Assembly (NCBI GenBank): GCA_020881915.1
Contig: JAJFPB010000002.1
Location: 2,604,001-2,668,000, forward strand
Source of the DNA: Paramyrothecium sp. XJ0827
Taxonomy: Eukaryota; Ascomycota; Sordariomycetes; Hypocreales; Stachybotryaceae
DNA length: 64,000 bases
Reading direction: 5' to 3'
Part shown: in pieces, positions 53,740-63,553 of the stretch
Layout of the letters: each line of letters begins with the position of its first letter
Position numbering within the stretch: position 1 is the stretch's first letter
Position numbers and translations under genes: made by a program
The notes under the pieces: generated by a model
Database searches by the model: none
Told to the model about the DNA's origin: nothing
The model's input: the letters and a program-made list of their open reading frames with translations, nothing else

Positions 53740-55778
53740 ATGGCTTCCACCTCCGTCAACGGTGTCAATGGCGCCAAGGGCCTGTCTGCCAACGACAAGA
53801 TCCAGCGCTTCGCCGCCCCCAGCCGTCCCCTCAGCCCCCTCCCTGAGCATGCCCTCTTCAACGACAAGACCAGATGCTTCGTCTATGGACTGCAACCCCG
53901 TGCCGTCCAGGGCATGCTGGATTTCGACTTCATCTGCAAGCGCAAGACCCCCTCTGTCGCCGGCATCATCTACACCTTCGGTGGTCAGTTCGTCAGCAAG
54001 ATGTACTGGGGTACCAGCGAGACCCTCCTGCCCGTCTACCAGGAGGTCAGCAAGGCCATGGCCAAGCACCCCGACGTCGACGTCGTCGTCAACTTCGCCT
54101 CTTCTCGAAGTGTCTACAGCTCCACCATGGAGTTGATGCAGAACCCTCAGATCAAGACCATCGCCATCATTGCCGAGGGTGTCCCCGAGCGAGTAAGTGC
54201 TTCGTCATGCCTGGCAGCAACCCCAGAAGCTAATCGTTCCTGCTACAGCGCGCTCGTGAGATTGCCCACGTTGCCAAGAAGAAGGGTGTCACCATCATTG
54301 GCCCCGCCACCGTTGGTGGCATCAAGCCCGGTAGCTTCAAGATTGGTAACACTGGTGGCATGATGGACAACATCGTGGCCTCCAAGCTCTACCGCAAGGG
54401 CTCCGTCGGTTACGTCTCCAAGTCCGGTGGTATGTCCAACGAGCTCAACAACATCATCTCCAACAACACCGATGGTGTCTACGAGGGTATTGCCATCGGT
54501 GGTGACCGTTACCCTGGCACCACCTTCATCGACCACATGCTCAGGTACCAGAACGATCCTGAGTGCAAGATCCTCGTTCTCCTGGGTGAGGTCGGCGGTG
54601 TTGAGGAGTACAAGGTGATTGAGGCCGTCAAGAAGGGCATTATCACCAAGCCCATTGTCGCATGGGCCATCGGTACCTGCGCCAGCATGTTCAAGACCGA
54701 GGTCCAGTTCGGTCACGCCGGTTCTTTCGCCAACTCTCAGCTTGAGACCGCTGCTATGAAGAACCAGACCATGCGCGAGGCTGGTATCCATGTTCCCAAC
54801 ACCTTCGAGGACATGCCCAACGTCCTCCGCGAGGTCTACCAGAAGCTTGTTCAGGATGGTACCATCAAGCCCGCCGCCGAGCCTGTCGTTCCCAAGATCC
54901 CCATCGATTACTCGTGGGCTCAGGAGCTCGGCCTCATCCGAAAGCCCGCTGCTTTCATCTCCACCATCTCTGATGACCGTGGTCAGGAGCTTCTGTACGC
55001 CGGCATGCCCATCTCCGACGTCTTCAGGGAGGATATCGGCATCGGTGGTGTCATGTCCCTTCTTTGGTTCCGCCGCAGACTGCCCGACTACGCCTCCAAG
55101 TTCCTTGAGATGGTTCTCATGCTTACTGCCGATCACGGTCCCGCCGTGTCCGGTGCCATGAACACCATCATTACTACCCGTGCTGGCAAGGACCTCATCA
55201 GCGCCCTGGTCTCTGGTCTGCTGACCATTGGCTCCCGTTTCGGTGGTGCTCTCGACGGCGCTGCCGAGGAGTTCACCAAGGCCTTCGACAAGGGTCTGAG
55301 CCCCCGCGAGTTCGTTGACAACATGCGAAAGGCCAACAAGCTCATCCCCGGTATCGGCCACCGTGTCAAGTCCCGCAACAACCCCGATCTGCGTGTCGAG
55401 CTTGTCAAGGAGTACGTCCTGAGCAAGTTCCCCAGCCACAAGCTGCTCGACTACGCTCTTGCTGTCGAGACCGTTACCACCTCCAAGAAGGACAACCTGA
55501 TTCTCAACGTCGATGGCTGCATCGCTGTCTGCTTCGTTGACCTGCTCCGCAACTGCGGTGCCTTCTCCGCTGAGGAGGCCGAGGACTACCTCGGAATGGG
55601 TGTCCTGAACGGTCTGTTTGTCCTGGGTCGCAGCATTGGTCTGATTGCCCACTACCTTGACCAGAAGCGTCTGCGCACTGGTCTGTACCGTCACCCCTGG
55701 GACGACATTACCTACCTGCTGCCCAACCTCCGCGAGGGCCCGCCCGGTGCCGAGGGCAGAGTTGAGGTCCAGATGTAA
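53740..55778 (+). CDS. ACL1: ATP-citrate lyase subunit 1 (CoA-binding / citrate-synthase-like subunit)
   Basis: Two exons (53740–54192, 54249–55778) give 660 residues. The N-terminal CoA-binding region resembles succinyl-CoA synthetase alpha ([56 protein letters not shown]). The phosphohistidine motif FGHAGSFA is near residue 305, the active-site His of the family. The C-terminal half is the citrate-synthase-like module ([30 protein letters not shown]). It completes the ACL1/ACL2 enzyme in the cytosol. Codon use is highly biased, so expression is expected to be strong. A longer in-frame upstream reading (from 53503) has poor composition, and the start is set at the [11 protein letters not shown]. 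Confidence 0.96.
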
Positions 55779-56859
55779 GGGACGAGTCACGGAGTTTAGT
55801 CAGCGTTGGGACACCTTTCACGTTGTGCATTTGATGATTTTGCGCGCCAGGCTGGGAAAATGGAAGACGGTCGGAGCTTGTATGAGAAAAGGGATTCTCA
55901 ATACGTGTAGTGCTAGGAGGCTGCAATCTAGCTGTCCATGATACTCGGTTGGTCTTATAGATATGTAATTCATTTTCTATCTCATATGCTATTGATGGGC
56001 TTGTTGGCGACTTCTTTGATGGCAGAGGCGCAAGTTGTGACTGCTGTTTGCAATGATGATAGTCCCGCGGTCCCATGGGCCTTGCAAGGGACAGTCCAAT
56101 CGCGTCGTACTACAAGCGGTGTGTAGATGCACACTCGGATCGACCATGTACCATTAAACCCCCTGCAATAGCATGGCTTAGTGAACAAGGAACAAGCGGT
56201 CTACGCTGTTACATCAATAGTCGACAATCCGGCAGCTCATTTTTTAAGCAGGCAGCAAAAGCGGTGAGAGAAAGTCCAGCCGATGTCAACTCAAAAGGTT
56301 GACTCAAAAGACAACCTCTGTTGAGCCGTTCCACGAGTTCACAAGGTAGCCCAGCAGAGGTGCAGGGTAGCCTGGAGGAGGGTTGACCAGCGTGGGGGGG
56401 AGGGCGGAGAGAGGGAGGAAAATCGCAAGTGGGTCACGTGTTCTCGCGATAGCCATCAGCCTTGCTATTCTTATCGCCAGCTCGATCCTCAAATTTGGAG
56501 GCTTGGAGTCAACTCTAGGTCTTGTACGAAGTTTGAGTGAGCCTTGGGAGGCAGCAAGCACAACAACCAAGCTGGGACACTCCTGTACGTCTCTTGACCA
56601 GAAAAGACCAAGCTCAGCTCAAGATTGCTGACCATTGAGGAATAGGCACACAAAAGTAGCTGCCCACCTGAACCACTCGAACGAGAACCACCACTTCCGC
56701 TCCAGCAGCCTCCTCGACCGACGAAGCAATTAAGCACTACACTCCCTGGATTTCGAGAGTAGACGAGACTCGTGCTCGAGCTTAGTGACGGACGGACGGC
56801 GCACAACAGCATCTTCACGCCCTCCACGCCAAACAACACCCAGAAAAAAACCCCGAGCC
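55779..56859. other. Intergenic region ACL1–uL30m
   Basis: About 1.1 kb with the ACL1 3' end and the uL30m promoter. A CACGTG E-box lies at 56435–56440 within a GA-rich stretch. No gene is supported. Confidence 0.5.
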
Positions 56860-57123
56860 ATGTCCTACTTCCGCGTCACCCTCCGCCGGTCCGCCATTGG
56901 CCTGCCCGAGCGCACGCGCGGCATCCTCGCGGCGCTCGGCCTGCGGCGGCGCATGCAGACCGTCTTCCACCCGGTGGAGCCGCAGTTCGCGGGTATGATC
57001 TTCAAGGTCAAGGAGCTCGTCCAGGTCCGGGAGGTCGACCGCAAGCTGACCAAGGCCGAGGTCAAGGCCGAGCGCACGCCGGACACCGGCTTCTACGTCG
57101 AGAAGGCGGTGCCGCGAGTTTGA
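56860..57123 (+). CDS. MRPL33: Mitochondrial large-subunit ribosomal protein uL30m
   Basis: Single exon, 87 residues, starting at the ATG before [15 protein letters not shown]. The protein matches uL30: a conserved [28 protein letters not shown] block and [22 protein letters not shown]. It has no long cleavable presequence, as in yeast Mrpl33. A longer in-frame start at 56785 adds a Ser/Thr-rich stretch ([16 protein letters not shown]) that is probably leader. The gene is unusually GC-rich relative to its surroundings. It belongs to the mitoribosomal large subunit. Confidence 0.9.
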   Translation: MSYFRVTLRRSAIGLPERTRGILAALGLRRRMQTVFHPVEPQFAGMIFKVKELVQVREVDRKLTKAEVKAERTPDTGFYVEKAVPRV

Positions 57124-57763
57124 AAGAGGGGCCGGGGACGTGGAAGAGTGACGGGGGGAGAAGAAACGCGGAGAGCGCCATAAAAATTACGGGTTGTGAA
57201 GATGAGACTCGTGTGTGGATCCAAAGGAAGACCTGGAGCAAAGGATGGCGACTTTGGTGGATGCCAGCGCTTCGGCGAGAGACCTGGAAGCGTCTGACTG
57301 TCCTGGAGGATGTTTTGATACCTGATCAAAGACAAGAGGGATACGGCCGTCCTGCATGGAACCTGTATTTATAATATTGTAACGATATATCTGTATAGAC
57401 TGCCACATGAACTAGCGCAAGCGCTGTTTAGGCAATGCTCACCATCCGAAGCGAACCACACTGCCGTGGCTGGTGCTTCATTACCTTTTACCAGACTAGT
57501 AACAGTTCTCTTGCACTGCAGTGCTGGGAAATCCGGGAACGTGTGATAGACATGTCCATGTATATAACCAGAAGCAGGATTTCACTGTCATGCTTCGAAT
57601 CGAGTACCGTTTACGTTTGAACTCTGCGCAGGAAGGTGAAAGCAAGGTGGAAAAAGTTATACATTAGCAGAAGTGTTTGCGTATGCTGTAACCGCTACTT
57701 TCTCTCCCCCAACGCCCTGCACCTGCAGACGATGCAGGTGGCGAACCTGCCGCCTAGACTACA
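57124..57763. other. Convergent intergenic region uL30m/EAF3
   Basis: About 640 bp. It contains an 8-bp-arm hairpin (57720–57740) about 25 nt beyond the EAF3 stop. No gene is supported. Confidence 0.55.
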
Positions 57764-59906
57764 CTAGAAGCTGCGCGCCTTGTCGACGTACTCCTGCGAC
57801 GGAGTCTCATACTCGTTGACGAAGTATTGCTCGCAGTTGCGCCCGAGCCAGACGGTGAACTTCCCAATCTCCTCACGGAGTCGTGACACAGACTGCTGAT
57901 CCATGTTGGTCTGGGCCAGTAGCTCTGGTAATGAAACTGCAACGAGCGCGTCAGCATTTCAAGTATTGTGATCAAGAAGGGGTAGTAGCTTACCGATTAG
58001 GCGGGCAAGGTGCTCCGCACCGTAAACATCGCAGACGTTCTTGATGTCAGAAGATTTGTCTGGGCTGTCCCACAGCTTTCGGACATCTATGTATTGGTGG
58101 CGTTCAAACCTAGTCACAAGCATAAGCAAGTGCGCGAACCTAAAGGCATCCAACAAGGCGACTCACCGATAGAGTAGTATTCTGCTCAGAGCCTTTTCAA
58201 AGTACTCGCGAAGTCCGGCGATGACCTCTTCCAGAATATCCATACTCGCCGAGCCCTCTTCCCGGTGTGGCTTCTCGTAAGTAAGGTAGTCTTCCAAAAT
58301 TTTGCTGACAGGCTTGGAATGTGGTAGAGGCACCAGCTGGTTGTTCTTGGTAACGTTCTCCCAGTCATCAACAAGCATTGCTTGAATGTGGTCGGGCACT
58401 GGAAGGTTGATCATAGGCTTGTTGTGGAAGGCGTCCTCCTGCCAGGAGATGTTAGTACCCCGTCGCCAGGTAATGTTGAGCGCACCAGCTCCGAGTAATA
58501 CGACAAGCAAAGAGAAAAGAAAAACAGCCCGCCACTTGGCTAGGGTGCATTCACTGGTGAGATCCGACACTCACTAGTAAGTCAACAGAGGGCGATCCTG
58601 AACGGAGACCGTGTCGCGTGGACTTGGAAAGAGGTTTTCTTGTTGGCTTCTCGATCTTCCTCTTCTCGAGGGATGGGGTCTTCTCAATGACACGGTTGAG
58701 TCGTCGTAAGGCCCGATTGAGTTGCTGCGACGCTTTGCGCGGATCTGGATAGAAGGGGTGGTCGCGCTTTGGTCTCCGAAGAAGAGGATCCGCAACTACG
58801 CGAAGCCTCTTGATGTTAAGCCTCGTCTTCTTGTGCTCCAGTACGTCCTCTGGGGGAGACCAGACGAAGGGAAGAGACTCAGGACTGCCCCGAACGTTGG
58901 ACTCAGGAAAGTGTTGTCGTGCATGGACGGAGTGCATCATGATGAAAAATCGTGTTGAAAGAGCGAACGGTAGGGTGCGTTTGAATGAGGTTCAGGGGCA
59001 CGTAGATGCAGGTGTCCGTGTGACGGTTGAGTGTGAGCAGTCACTCAAAAGTGATGGCGGTGGCCGATACATATAGGAGATTGCGAAACAGGGCAATGCA
59101 AAAAGGGTAGAGGATATGGGTTCAGCGTTGCAGCATGATGTCCTTTCACACATAAGAGTAAATTCGCGAGAGAAGGACCATGATGGACTCAAATCCCAGA
59201 GAGTTCGCCTCAGGCCCACCAAGTTGCGTTATCAGCAGAGAAACTTTTCCCGTTCAAACGGACGATTACGGTTCCCCTCACACTGGTGAGGTTGGGCGGA
59301 TTGCCGTGAGTTGGTTGTCAATCGATTGTGAGCACTTTGCCTGACTTCGAGTGTAACCGGAGTCATCTGCCAGCTCACAGCATCCCCTGGAACTACCGAG
59401 GGACGGCCGACAAAAAGGAGAAAGCACTTATTGTACGCGAACAGGACGTAGCAGATATAAAGAAAATAACAATGCATAGAGAAAATCGCTGCGCGAGCGA
59501 ATCTTACCTGTTCCAGCTCCCAGTCTTTGCCTCGTCGACCCCCTCGGCCACCTTGTACGGCGGCCGAACCTCGCTCCTCACTACCGCGGGAGGACTCGCC
59601 GCCGCTTTTTAGGTTCTTCTTCAGCTGTCTCGTGTTTTTCTGCGTGCTGTTCTTGAGCTGTGCGTGGAGCTGGGCGGCAAGCTCCTTGTGCTCGTCGTCG
59701 AATGGCCGTATCCGATCGGCAAGCACCCAGTCATCCCACGTGTTCTTCCAGCCTTTGTAGTGCACCTTGTAGCGGAAGCCATCACCAGGCTGCTCCCCTG
59801 CTTGCACGTCCATGATCTTGGCCTCGTAGAGCATATCCATGTGGAAACAGAGGACTTTCTCGTCCTTTTGGAACTGCTGAGTGGGCTGCTGGCGCGCGGG
59901 AGCCAT
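57764..59906 (-). CDS. EAF3: EAF3/MRG15 chromodomain–MRG protein, with a 1-kb interval between domains
   Basis: Canonical exons: 59906–59508 (chromodomain), 58438–58167, 58109–57994 and 57936–57764 (MRG). Joined, they give 319 residues, the usual family size. The chromodomain has the aromatic-cage pattern (KVLCFHMDMLYEAKI, YKVHYKGWKNTWDDWV). The MRG domain shows ILLYRFERHQY, DVYGAEHLARLI and LPELLAQTNMD. EAF3 is a subunit of NuA4 acetyltransferase and Rpd3S deacetylase and reads H3K36 methylation. The odd part is 59507–58439: over 1 kb lies between the two domains where fungal introns are usually under 150 nt. A second possible exon (58940–58575) joins the MRG exon in phase. See findings. Confidence 0.88.
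58575..58940 (-). CDS. Candidate alternative or cassette exon of EAF3
   Basis: An ATGATG-started frame of 122 codons ends at a consensus donor (TTACTA|GTGAGT) at 58574. A 136-nt intron with a TACTAAC branch point and CAG end joins it in phase 0 to the MRG exon. The encoded peptide is basic and Arg/Lys/Pro-rich, with a helical RKASQQLNRALRRLNRVIEK segment and no recognised domain. It could be an alternative N-terminus yielding a chromodomain-less MRG protein, an internal cassette exon, or chance. Confidence 0.4.
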
Positions 59907-61018
59907 GTTGAGAGTTGGCGGCACGAGCGCGCAATAAGAGTGATGAGTGAGATTTCACTAAGATAGAGGATACTGAGATACAGCGCCCGATTAGAGAAAC
60001 CGAAACTCTCTCGCTGGCGCAAGCCTGAGAAATATCAGAAGTCTCGTGAGTCCGGAAGCCTTGATGGTCAGGGTGAGAATGCTCAATAGCTTCGCACTTT
60101 GCGGTGATGGTCAAGCCTCAAGGCAGAAACACCAGCTGTAAGATACGGTGAATGGATATATGGCGAGGATGATCCACAGTTCGTGTGGTTAACGCGTTGA
60201 TGCTTTCATTGAATTTGTCAGGGGGGGGGGACAAAGTGAAGCGCAGGAGCGGAATGGCCTTTCACGCGACGCGGTTTTCCAGGAGAAGTAGTTCTTGAGT
60301 TTGCAGGGCGCCTGCCATTGGCTGGGACTGGTGGCCGTAGCGCTACTCTAGTCCTGTAGCCTTCTGTAACAGGTGCCATAAGTTCAGTATTTTACCTGCC
60401 TTGCTGAACCTTTGTTGCGAAAAGTCAGACAAGATCTTGATATCGCCGCCCTTCAAAATGATCATAAGTTGAATCCAAGGACGTGATAGATAAGCCACTC
60501 ACTGCAATCGTTTCCCTCCATCCTAAGCAAAAATATGTTGCCAGATAAGGTATCACGGTTCGCTACAATCGAGTACAGTGCGATCCGTCTTAATTTGGGA
60601 CTGGTTTCTAAGACGGCCCCTATTCACTTGTTACTTGGATAGATTCACACAAAACTTTAAGGAAAATTGAAAAAAAGGAAAAAGAGAAGAAACTTAAAAA
60701 CACCGATTGGGTAAATATAATAAGAGTGCGAAGCTCACTCGGTTTAGGGACAGCCCGCGTCAACTGATAGTTCTCCATGTGATGAAATGTCCCCGCCACG
60801 GCTTGCAAGTCGAGTTATAAGGGCACTGTGCGAACAACTTGAACAACAGGGCTCGCAAAGCCTTAATTGCACTTACAGAAGCTTGACGCGTCCCTTTCCA
60901 CCAACCGCGTAAAACCATCCTGGCGAGTTTTGTCAACCAGGCCTGCTCAACAACAATAACTAACCTCGTTTGTCTTACCATTACGAGATACCCCGTAAGA
61001 TAATTCGTCTGGGGCGCA
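59907..61018. promoter_or_regulatory. Divergent region EAF3/CNL2
   Basis: About 1.1 kb. Contains AACGCGTT (60191–60198), ACGCGACGCGG (60264–60274), ACGCGT (60886–60891) and CGCGT (60906–60910), all MCB-like, plus a G tract near 60221 and an A-rich stretch at 60655–60705. No gene is supported. Confidence 0.45.
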
Positions 61019-61661
61019 ATGGCACCAACGGAATCAGAAATCCTTACAAACTTCCTTCTTCAGCCAGCCGGTCTGACCTCTGTTGTCACATACGAGCAGT
61101 ATGAGGCACTCTTTCCTCGCGCTTTGCATGGATCTCCACAGCTTCGAGCGCTTTTCCGCGACCTTCAAGCCCAGCGGAACGCTGTGTTGGATGCTGTAGC
61201 CGCCAATACTGCGGCTGAGGTGAAGCGTGGCAATGCCATGCGAAGGGAGGTCATCCGTGCCAAGCAACAGGCAGAAAGCGAGGAGGTTGATGGAGAAATT
61301 GAACTTGAGAGAGCAGTGAGTGCGCGCAGATCTAACCATTTTATGCACATATCACTCCATTCCCAAATGTGGTTCTAATGCTCGTGCCATTCTGTAGCTT
61401 CACGGCGCCAATTCTGCCGCAAAGCCCGCTAAACATAGCCTCTCCTCCATCATTCCTGACCTTGATGCTGCAGTTGCAGCCCTTGAAGGGGAAATCATGA
61501 AGCTTACGGAAGAGGAGACGAAGCTGCAAGAATCGGTCAAGCAAACGATCGGCGGGTTGAGCGACCTTCGGCATGGCAAGTTCGCCAACAATCAGCTTAG
61601 GGACGACGTCATGGACGGTCTCATTTCTTTACAAGAAGCCTGCGGCGAGAAATCCTCGTGA
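61019..61661 (+). CDS. CNL2: Cnl2/NKP2-family kinetochore subunit
   Basis: Two exons (61019–61315 and 61398–61661) encode 186 residues. The N-terminus matches the Cnl2/NKP2 family: TESEILTNFLLQPAGLTSVVTYEQYEALFP and SPQLRALFRDLQAQRNAVLD. The rest is helical and charged, ending in coiled-coil-like repeats (LEGEIMKLTEEETKLQESVK). Cnl2/Nkp2 associates with the inner kinetochore (Sim4/CTF19 complex) and is not usually essential. It converges on the thioredoxin-like gene with 210 bp between stops. Assignment is from sequence pattern, without an alignment. Confidence 0.78.
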
Positions 61662-61871
61662 GGTCGTAGCTGTTGAAAAAGGTAGAGCCCACTCCACGGA
61701 GACAGGTACGTATTACAAATAGTGCTCATCGTCTTCGAGAAACCCAATGACTTTCCTTTTATCCATTCACCAAGTCCCGATTCCCATCTCTTTCCACTTT
61801 CAACGTGGATATTGAGTCCAAAAAATAACAAAAAATAGCCAGCGTACTCCAGTGCAGAGCGATCAACACAT

Positions 61872-62760
61872 TTACTGGCGTCCCTGGCGGGGAGGGGGGT
61901 TGGCCATCTGCTGCATGCGAGAAGACCTGTGTTGTTATTAGTACAGCGCAGCGCCGCTCATTATACGGCAGAAACTCACATCATAGATCGGCTAACCATG
62001 GAGATGATCAGCATGGTCAACCAGCTTGGAACAACACCAAAGACCCAGAAGACATAGCCGACAACCGTGGACAAGCCCAACTCAGCGATCTTGCCGTTGA
62101 AGGGGTGGAAAACGCCCTCGACTGGCTTGAAGACCTCCTTGCGGTCGGCATTGCGGAGGGCAACGATATCCTCCGAGGTAACAGTGGTGGCATTGAGGCG
62201 CTTCTTGTAAACGTCGATAGCCGCAGGGGCCGGCAGCATCTCGAAGGCCCACAAGTTGGTAGGAGTGGCGCTCCACGAGTTGCAGAGGACGGGCTGGTCG
62301 TCGCAGTTGACATAACCCATGTAAGGGCTGCCGGGAAGAACGGCGAACTTTGCGGCGGTCTCATTAAAAGCAGCCTCGACTCTGTCGCAACGGCCTATTC
62401 CCCAAAAATAAACAATTAGCTACATCGAAATGTGTGGGCATCGAGTACAGTGGGCTTACCGTAGCAAGTCTTGTTCCTGCCAGAGATCAGAACCCACCAC
62501 TCGACTGGAGTTGTCGCGTCAGCGGGCACCGGCTCGTAGAGGGTGTCCTTCCAGTTGTCGATGGTCAGAATGGACAGCTTCTTCTCGCCAATCTTGGCCT
62601 CGGCAGCAGCAATAGGATCGTGGATGCTTGGGTTGGGGATATAGGAGCCGAATCTGTCGAGCACATTTTGGAAATGCGCCTTGTACTGCTGAAACGGATC
62701 CTGCTGAGCAGCGGCGAGAGCGGGCAGGGCCGCGATGAGGGCGGACGTGGAGAAAAGCAT
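61872..62760 (-). CDS. ER thioredoxin-like membrane protein
   Basis: Three exons (62760–62460, 62394–61980, 61926–61872) give 256 residues. Residues 1–18 are a signal peptide (LFSTSALIAALPALAAA). A lumenal thioredoxin-like segment follows, with LSILTIDNWKDTLYEP near residue 65, VEWWVLISGRNKTCYG and a CYGRC (Cx3C) motif near residue 102, then YVNCDDQPVLCNSW. N-x-S/T sequons are present. One membrane helix lies near residues 213–237 (LSTVVGYVFWVFGVVPSWLTMLIISMV), with a short cytosolic tail. Similar fungal proteins have poorly supported names; the role is probably in ER folding or redox, but the active site is not a standard CxxC. Confidence 0.78.
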
Positions 62761-63553
62761 GGTTGGTGTCTACGGGACGATTGTGTTGGCGACAGCTACT
62801 TTGGTCGGGAGAGGATTGGGAAGGGAAGCAAGCGACGCCAGAGGGCAGGTTTCAGGGCGATCGCAAAAGTTGACGACGCAAAGGAGGGAAAGATTGAGGG
62901 AGGTAGAGAGGGAGGTAGGTAGCTCAGTGCTAAGATTTAGATTGCGAGCGGAATACCTGGCCTTGGAAGCCGTAAAGTTGGTTAGTAAGGGTGACGACAG
63001 GCAGGGATTAACCGGGTGGGGAGCTCCCAACGCGGGACCTCAATCTGCACTGTTATGACGCTTGAGAACCCTTTTGAGAACCCTTGGGGGTTCAGTTGGT
63101 TCTCGAAGAAAAAGCTACGTGTGGGGTCCAATGTTTTGGCTCGGTCGTTGGTTGGCCCACGGCATGCCCCTTGTTGACCAGCAACAGGCGACGTACCGAA
63201 GCTATGGACGGAGCAGCGAGAGCCACGCAAACGTGCTGGGGCCTGAGAAAGTGGCACGGCGGGGAGCCAGAAGGTACTTGGACTGCCCGCGGAACCTGGT
63301 GGCGACGAAGGTACTGTGTCTTCCTGGTCCAAGCTCTCTGCCTTTCGAGGACAAACAGCTCCAGGTTGGCACTTTAGCCTACGGTACTACAGGCTAAACC
63401 AAAACTGACCAGGCCTTGCCGGTAGTACGTACCTTTTCTCCAAACCATGTGTACCTTGCGGCAAGGAAGTGTAAATGTGCAGAGGCGCATCACGAACCCG
63501 CGCGAACAGAACATCTCGAAAAGCAATGCATTGCTGCCACAAATATTATTAAA
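62761..63553. other. Divergent promoter region thioredoxin-like/AT-hook gene
   Basis: About 790 bp. GGAGGTAGAGAGGGAGGTAGG purine-rich repeats at 62895–62920. No gene is supported. Confidence 0.5.

Noticed and set aside
54243..55790. 515-codon antisense frame across ACL1
   Set aside because: It is a shadow of the strongly codon-biased ACL1 gene and has a Val/Gly/Leu-rich composition typical of such shadows.
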